NCBI RefSeq assembly: GCF_023922585.1
Contig: NZ_JAMFTN010000014.1
Location: 353,108-417,107, forward strand
Direction of reading: 5' to 3'
DNA from: Aliidiomarina quisquiliarum
GTDB taxonomy: Bacteria > Pseudomonadota > Gammaproteobacteria > Enterobacterales > Alteromonadaceae
Length of the DNA stretch: 64,000 nt
Shown here: piece by piece, positions 59,563 to 64,000 of the stretch
Position numbering within the stretch: position 1 is the stretch's first letter
Layout: every line of letters starts with the position of its first letter
Made by a program: the position numbers and the translations under genes
The notes under the pieces: model-generated
Seen by the model: the letters and a program-made list of their open reading frames with translations, nothing else
The model's database searches: none
Told to the model about the DNA's origin: nothing

Positions 59563-60999
59563 ATGACGCTCCGCCGTACTAAAATTGTAACTACGTTAGG
59601 CCCTGCTACAGACAAACCAGGTATATTAAAAAAGCTTATTAAAGCAGGCGCCAACGTTGTGCGCCTAAACTTCTCTCATGGTGAAGCGAAAGATCATGCT
59701 CGCCGCGCCCAAGAAGTTCGCGACATTGCCAAAGAACTTGGCGTGTATGTTGGTGTTTTAGGCGACTTACAAGGGCCTAAAATACGCGTTGCACGCTTTC
59801 AAGAAAGTAAAGTTGAGCTTGAAGAAGGCCAAGAGTTTATACTTGACTCGGCCCACCCCGTTGACCAAGGCACCGTTAACATTGTTGGTTTAGACTATAA
59901 AACCTTGCCCGCTGAAGTGTCGCCTGGAGACGTTTTATTACTAGACGACGGCCGCTTACGCTTAGAAGTTCTGCATGTAAACGACACTAAAGTAACCACC
60001 AGGGTTGTTATTGGTGGCGTACTGTCGAATAACAAAGGCATTAACCGCTTAGGTGGTGGCTTAACTGCCGACGCCTTAACCGAAAAAGACTTACAAGACA
60101 TTAAAACTGCCGCCGCTATACAAGTTGATTACTTGGCCGTTTCTTTTCCCCGTAGCAGCGACGACTTAAACCGTGCTCGAGCCCTACTTCGGGAAGCCGG
60201 CTGCGACGGCGCTATTTGTGCCAAAATAGAGCGCGCTGAAAGTGTTGCCTCCGACGAAGCCCTAGACGATATTATTTTAGCTTCCGATGCCGTTATGGTT
60301 GCCCGTGGCGACTTAGGCGTAGAAATTGGCGATGCCCATTTAGTGGGTAAGCAAAAGCGCATTATTGAACGTTCGCGCGAACTACAGCGAGTGGTAATTA
60401 CCGCTACACAAATGATGGAGTCGATGGTTGAAAACAGTATGCCAACCCGTGCTGAAGTGATGGACGTAGCCAACGCCGTACTCGATGGTACTGATGCGGT
60501 TATGTTATCAGCCGAAACAGCTGCCGGTCGCTACCCCGTGGAAACGGTTATGGCCATGAGCGAAATTTGTATTGGTGCTGAAGAATATCCTGGCCAGCGA
60601 GTTATTAACAGCTGCGTGGGTGAAACCATTACGTCGGTGTCAGAAGCCAATGCCATGGCGGCCATGTATACAGCTAATAGCTTGGGTGCTGTGTCGGCTA
60701 TTCTTGCCCTTACTGAGTCAGGCCAAACTGCACGCTTAATGTCACGTATTAATACTATTTTGCCGGTATTTGCCCTGTCGCGCCACCCTCGCACCTTAGC
60801 AAAAGCAGCGCTTTACCGTGGGGTATATCCAATTTACTTCGATTCCACCACGGAAGAAACTCAATATGCCTTGCGTACTGCCATTTCCCTATTGCAAACT
60901 CAAGGCCATGTGCGGCCAGGCGACTATGTTATTGTTACCCATGGCGACATTATGGAAACCATTGGCGCAAGTAACACCACTAAAATTATGATGGTGTAA
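59563..60999 (+). CDS. pykA: pyruvate kinase (PykA type)
   Basis: A 478-residue glycolytic enzyme making pyruvate and ATP from phosphoenolpyruvate. Seen: [43 protein letters not shown], the catalytic Lys region [21 protein letters not shown] and TATQMMESM...[28 protein letters not shown]. The C-terminal allosteric domain is complete. Length and the TLRRTKIV start match E. coli PykA (AMP-activated) more than PykF. GAGGA lies before the ATG. Its stop lies six bases from the stop of the convergent response regulator. Confidence 0.96.
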   Translation: MTLRRTKIVTTLGPATDKPGILKKLIKAGANVVRLNFSHGEAKDHARRAQEVRDIAKELGVYVGVLGDLQGPKIRVARFQESKVELEEGQEFILDSAHPVDQGTVNIVGLDYKTLPAEVSPGDVLLLDDGRLRLEVLHVNDTKVTTRVVIGGVLSNNKGINRLGGGLTADALTEKDLQDIKTAAAIQVDYLAVSFPRSSDDLNRARALLREAGCDGAICAKIERAESVASDEALDDIILASDAVMVARGDLGVEIGDAHLVGKQKRIIERSRELQRVVITATQMMESMVENSMPTRAEVMDVANAVLDGTDAVMLSAETAAGRYPVETVMAMSEICIGAEEYPGQRVINSCVGETITSVSEANAMAAMYTANSLGAVSAILALTESGQTARLMSRINTILPVFALSRHPRTLAKAALYRGVYPIYFDSTTEETQYALRTAISLLQTQGHVRPGDYVIVTHGDIMETIGASNTTKIMMV

Positions 61000-61005
61000 C
61001 TTGGC

Positions 61006-61836
61006 CTAGTTGCCTAATACCAATTGTTTAATGCGATCTTTATACGAACGGCTTACTTTTAATTCTTTGCCGTTCGTTAAAACAATATGGTACTCACCAT
61101 TCTGGCGGCTACATAGCTTAGACACCTGATCAAGGTTTACAATAGCCGAGCGGTGTATACGTTGAAATAGCTTAGGATTTAATTCCTGCTCTAGCTCTTT
61201 CATAGTACGGCGTAAAATATGCGTTTCTGAGCTAGTATAAATGCACATGTAGTCGCCAGCTGCTTCAACCCATTCAATGGCATTAATAGCTACTCGAGTA
61301 ATTTCACCGCCGTCTTTAATGGCAATATGCTCTGGGTAGCTACTTTCCGTACTGAGCTCGACACCTTCAGCTAAACGAATTAGTATTTCTTCACAATCGT
61401 CGCCGCTCATTTCACTTACCAGCTGAAATAGTTTTTGCTGGTGAACATTTTCTAATTCAGGCGCTGTGGTTAATGCTACTTTTTCAATGGCTTGAGCAAG
61501 CCGCTCTTCGTCAACGGGCTTTAACAAGTAATCAAGTGCGCGTACTTCAAAGGCACGAATGGCGTATTGGTCGTAGGCGGTAACAAACACCACAAATGGC
61601 ATAGGGCTGCCGGCTGCTTTAATTTCTCGTAGCACGTCGAAGCCACTCCAGCCTGGCATTTGTATATCAAGAAAAACCAAGTCGGGTTGCAGGCTTTGTA
61701 TAGCGGCAACGGCCTCGCGGCCACTACTGGCTTCAGCTACAACATTTATGTTTGGGAATTCTGCTAAACGAACAAGCAATCCCTTCCGGGCTAATGGCTC
61801 GTCGTCGACTATTAATGTACGTATTTGGGTTGTCAT
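61006..61836 (-). CDS. LytTR-family response regulator
   Basis: A 276-residue regulator. The receiver domain (1-120) has the acidic pocket VDDEPLARKG, phosphoacceptor Asp in LVFLDIQMPGWSGFD, and a conserved Lys in LLKPVDEERL. The C-terminal LytTR DNA-binding domain (about 170-270) includes WVEAAGDYMCIYTSSETHILRRTMKELE and RIHRSAIVNLDQV. I use ATG 61836, two bases after the kinase stop, over the longer frame to 61881. It is paired with the histidine kinase upstream, as in AlgZR, BtsSR and LytSR systems. Target genes are unknown. Confidence 0.93.
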   Translation of the reverse strand: MTTQIRTLIVDDEPLARKGLLVRLAEFPNINVVAEASSGREAVAAIQSLQPDLVFLDIQMPGWSGFDVLREIKAAGSPMPFVVFVTAYDQYAIRAFEVRALDYLLKPVDEERLAQAIEKVALTTAPELENVHQQKLFQLVSEMSGDDCEEILIRLAEGVELSTESSYPEHIAIKDGGEITRVAINAIEWVEAAGDYMCIYTSSETHILRRTMKELEQELNPKLFQRIHRSAIVNLDQVSKLCSRQNGEYHIVLTNGKELKVSRSYKDRIKQLVLGN

Positions 61837-61838
61837 TA

Positions 61839-62870
61839 TTACTCTGCTGGCTGCCAAGGAATCTTCAATTCTACTATGCACCCTGTTGGTGCATTAGCAG
61901 ACAGATTAAATGAGTAATGCTTTCCATACAAGGCACGAAGCCGTTCTTCTGTGTTCTTCAAGCCTACACCGCGGCTGTTTGCTTGGTGCTTTTCAGCATT
62001 ATAAGCTTCAGGCCCGTTATCATGAATAACGATAACCAACTGCTCTTCCACTACCTTAGCCTGCACTAAAATAACCCCTGGGGTTTCTAGCCTTGCCACT
62101 GCATATTTAATTGAATTTTCAATTAACGGCTGCAAAATCATGCTTGGCACCAGGGCCTGTTCGGCTTCCGGGCTAATGTTTACTTGCACTTGCAAGCGAT
62201 CGGCAAAGCGCACTTTTTCAATATCTAAATAAAGCATCAGTGCTTCTATTTCACGCGCTAAGGTAATACGTTTGATTGGATCGTTGTCTAACGAGAAGCG
62301 TAAAAAGTCGCTTAGTTTCGAAACCATTTGGTTGGCTGTTTTGTTTTCACTGACCAATATCAAGGTTGATATAGCATTAAGCGTATTAAACAAAAAGTGC
62401 GGGTTAAGCTGGTACCGCAGCATTTTAAGCTGCGACTGGTGCGCCATAGACACGGCTTGTAAAGCTTTTTGCTTTTCGTCCTGTAGCAGCTGGTAGTACT
62501 TAATAACAAAGTACAAACCGCTCCACGACAGCATAATGTAAAACTTTGCCACGCTGTGTTGTAAATAAAATAACCAGTTGTAGGGCCGGTAACCGAACTT
62601 ATATATTTCCCAATGGGTGGCGTTGTCAATTAACGCCCACAGCACCGCCGCTGTATAGGAACAGGCAAGCACCAGCACCAGCAGCAAAAGTGGCTGTGCA
62701 TTCCAAATTTTCCGATAAAAGTAGCGCAGCGGTACTGTTATTAAAAAACCCGCATACGCACCCAATAAAATAATAAGCACATAAATGCTACGCATTTCTT
62801 GCATAAGCGAGCCAATGTACTGAACAAACGCATAGCCCAGCCACCCTGCAATTTGCAGAGCCCAAAACAT
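61839..62870 (-). CDS. LytS-type (His_kinase family) sensor histidine kinase
   Basis: A 343-residue membrane kinase. Four or five N-terminal helices (to about 130) sense an unknown signal; the PF06580-type catalytic part has the H-box QLNPHFLFNTLNAIS, N-box MILQPLIENSIKYAV and G-box NSRGVGLKNTEERLRALYG. The frame is open to a TTG at 62936; I prefer ATG 62870 at the first membrane segment (MFWALQIAGWLGYAF), although its ribosome site is weak. The kinase gene directly precedes the LytTR regulator gene. It lacks the 5TMR-LYT and GAF parts of BtsS, so it is closer to the AlgZ-like short form. Confidence 0.92.
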   Translation of the reverse strand: MFWALQIAGWLGYAFVQYIGSLMQEMRSIYVLIILLGAYAGFLITVPLRYFYRKIWNAQPLLLLVLVLACSYTAAVLWALIDNATHWEIYKFGYRPYNWLFYLQHSVAKFYIMLSWSGLYFVIKYYQLLQDEKQKALQAVSMAHQSQLKMLRYQLNPHFLFNTLNAISTLILVSENKTANQMVSKLSDFLRFSLDNDPIKRITLAREIEALMLYLDIEKVRFADRLQVQVNISPEAEQALVPSMILQPLIENSIKYAVARLETPGVILVQAKVVEEQLVIVIHDNGPEAYNAEKHQANSRGVGLKNTEERLRALYGKHYSFNLSANAPTGCIVELKIPWQPAE

Positions 62871-63045
62871 TTTGTTTCTATCTTCTAATAATACACGCCA
62901 ATTCAATGTCAATATTCCATTACATATTTTTAACAAGTGTACACGAAGCAGACTGCTGTTCTCGACCCGCTTAGTCGTTAGAACAGGTTATTCTGTCGCA
63001 CACTGGGTCGTGCTATTGTATAGGCACTATTCCAAGGAGTTTGTT

Positions 63046-64000
63046 ATGACCGTTGTTTCTAGCCTGAATAGCAATAATATTAGCTACGCTATTCATATTG
63101 CTTCGCCCCAGCACCATTACTTTGACGTTGAGCTAACCATTTTGCAGCCCAACACTACCGGCCAAGAGCTGCACTTACCCAACTGGTTACCGGGCAGCTA
63201 CATGATACGTGACTTTGCCAAACACATTGTTAGCTTTGAGGCTAGCAGCAGCTGCGGTGCGCTTACCTACACTCGGCCTAGCAAAAGTAGTTGGCTACTT
63301 GAAGCGACCACTGGCCCTATTCAAGTTAAATACCGCGTGTATGCCTTCGACGATTCTATTCGCGCCGCCTACCTCGACCTGCATTACGGCTTTTTTAACA
63401 CCAGTAGCCTTTGCTTAGAAGTGGTGGGCCAAAGCCATATACCCCACAACCTAACCATTGCTAGCGTAACTGATTTAGCGGTAAAGCATTGGCAGTTAGC
63501 TACCGGTATGCCCGCCGTACAAACCGACAGTAACGGTTTTGGTAGCTACCAAGCAGAAAACTATGCGGCCCTACTCGACTACCCCGTGTTAATGGGCGAA
63601 TTAACCCGCATACCTTTTAAAGCCAGCGGCATACCCCACGAATTAATTTTAGTGGGTAAACACTATGCGAGTACGGCACAACTTGCTGAAGATTTAACAA
63701 AAATTTGCGAAGCTCAGCACCAATTGTTTGGTGGCGCACCTAACTTCGATCATTATCAATTTTTAACTATTGTCACCCAAAACGGTTTCGGTGGCCTTGA
63801 ACACCGAAATAGCACTGCGCTTATGTGCCCTCGCAATGCGCTTGAATATGGTAGTCAGCCCGACCCTAGCGAAGCCTATACAGACTTTTTGTCGTTATGC
63901 AGCCACGAGTACTTTCACAACTGGAATATTAAGCGTTTAAAACCAAAAACTTTTTTGCCCTATCAGCTAGCACAAGAAAGTTATACGCAGCAATTGTGGT
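63046..64000 (+). CDS. M61-family glycyl aminopeptidase (partial, cut by window end)
   Basis: The gene starts at ATG 63046 with AAGGAG seven bases upstream and runs past the end, so only the first 318 codons are visible (family length is about 590-620). The N-terminal beta domain shows LPNWLPGSYMIRDFAKHIV, and the zinc peptidase site SHEYFHNWNIKRLKP begins near residue 286; FGGLEHRNSTAL, a family marker, lies before it. M61 enzymes remove N-terminal Gly or Ala; some carry a PDZ domain at the C-terminus, which would be outside this window. It is divergent from the histidine kinase operon. Confidence 0.93.
   Translation, partial: MTVVSSLNSNNISYAIHIASPQHHYFDVELTILQPNTTGQELHLPNWLPGSYMIRDFAKHIVSFEASSSCGALTYTRPSKSSWLLEATTGPIQVKYRVYAFDDSIRAAYLDLHYGFFNTSSLCLEVVGQSHIPHNLTIASVTDLAVKHWQLATGMPAVQTDSNGFGSYQAENYAALLDYPVLMGELTRIPFKASGIPHELILVGKHYASTAQLAEDLTKICEAQHQLFGGAPNFDHYQFLTIVTQNGFGGLEHRNSTALMCPRNALEYGSQPDPSEAYTDFLSLCSHEYFHNWNIKRLKPKTFLPYQLAQESYTQQLW

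Noticed and set aside
1-64000. CRISPR arrays, prophage, intact IS elements, rRNA or tRNA genes
   Set aside because: None was visible on reading both strands; no regular spacer-repeat arrays, transposase genes, cloverleaf sequences or rRNA-like segments were found.

Overview
The window looks like chromosomal DNA of a marine-type gammaproteobacterium, probably order Alteromonadales and possibly near Idiomarina/Aliidiomarina. This is inferred from the gene set: large NAD-glutamate dehydrogenase, zapC-pyrD, msrC-proQ-prc, Rof, DUF2835 and several Na+-coupled transporters. I saw no rRNA, tRNA, CRISPR array, prophage or intact insertion sequence. Most of the window is housekeeping sequence, with accessory or decaying patches at about 0-1 kb, 3.5-7.6 kb, 22-25 kb and 27-29 kb.

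0-10.5 kb: a gene remnant, a small zinc-ribbon membrane protein, an unknown periplasmic protein, a chemoreceptor, a lipoprotein subtilase split by a one-base frameshift, and a GGDEF-EAL protein. 10.5-22.2 kb: a solute-binding protein, then a redox/electrophile-stress neighbourhood holding two pirins, an alpha/beta hydrolase-OsmC fusion, two LysR regulators, a TauE/SafE exporter, Rof, an MFS-deaminase-SIMPL operon, and a YqjG/DoxX/YhaJ-like unit that resembles the E. coli yqjFG-yhaHIJK region.

22.3-25.4 kb: a mazEF toxin-antitoxin pair, then an ECF sigma / anti-sigma / periplasmic sensor operon followed by a histidine-rich secreted protein. Two promoters here share the same GGAAC-N16-CGTTA architecture, one before the sigma gene and one before the histidine-rich gene. 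This is the best candidate for a small self-contained envelope or metal stress circuit.

25.4-31.8 kb: a baeRF-family protein, a methyltransferase, a metal-type (BtuCD/MolABC-like) importer operon broken by three deletions and a nonsense codon while its end genes stay intact, and a quinol-type nitric oxide reductase.

32-53 kb: cardiolipin synthase, zapC-pyrD-gdhB, DUF2835, a transporter-NhaC-PepN operon, an msrC-proQ-prc operon with small companions, a Na+/alanine symporter, and tyrA. 53-64 kb: three neighbouring intergenic gaps hold a degenerate REP-like repeat around a DLH-like hydrolase and an isoprenylcysteine-methyltransferase-like protein. Then come catalase, an M14 carboxypeptidase, a large GAPDH, MsrB, pyruvate kinase, a LytS/LytR-type two-component pair and an M61 aminopeptidase cut by the window end.

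Eight good intrinsic terminators were found, all for minus-strand genes. One lies inside the coding sequence of the convergent SIMPL gene. Searches were by eye only; no database or alignment was run.
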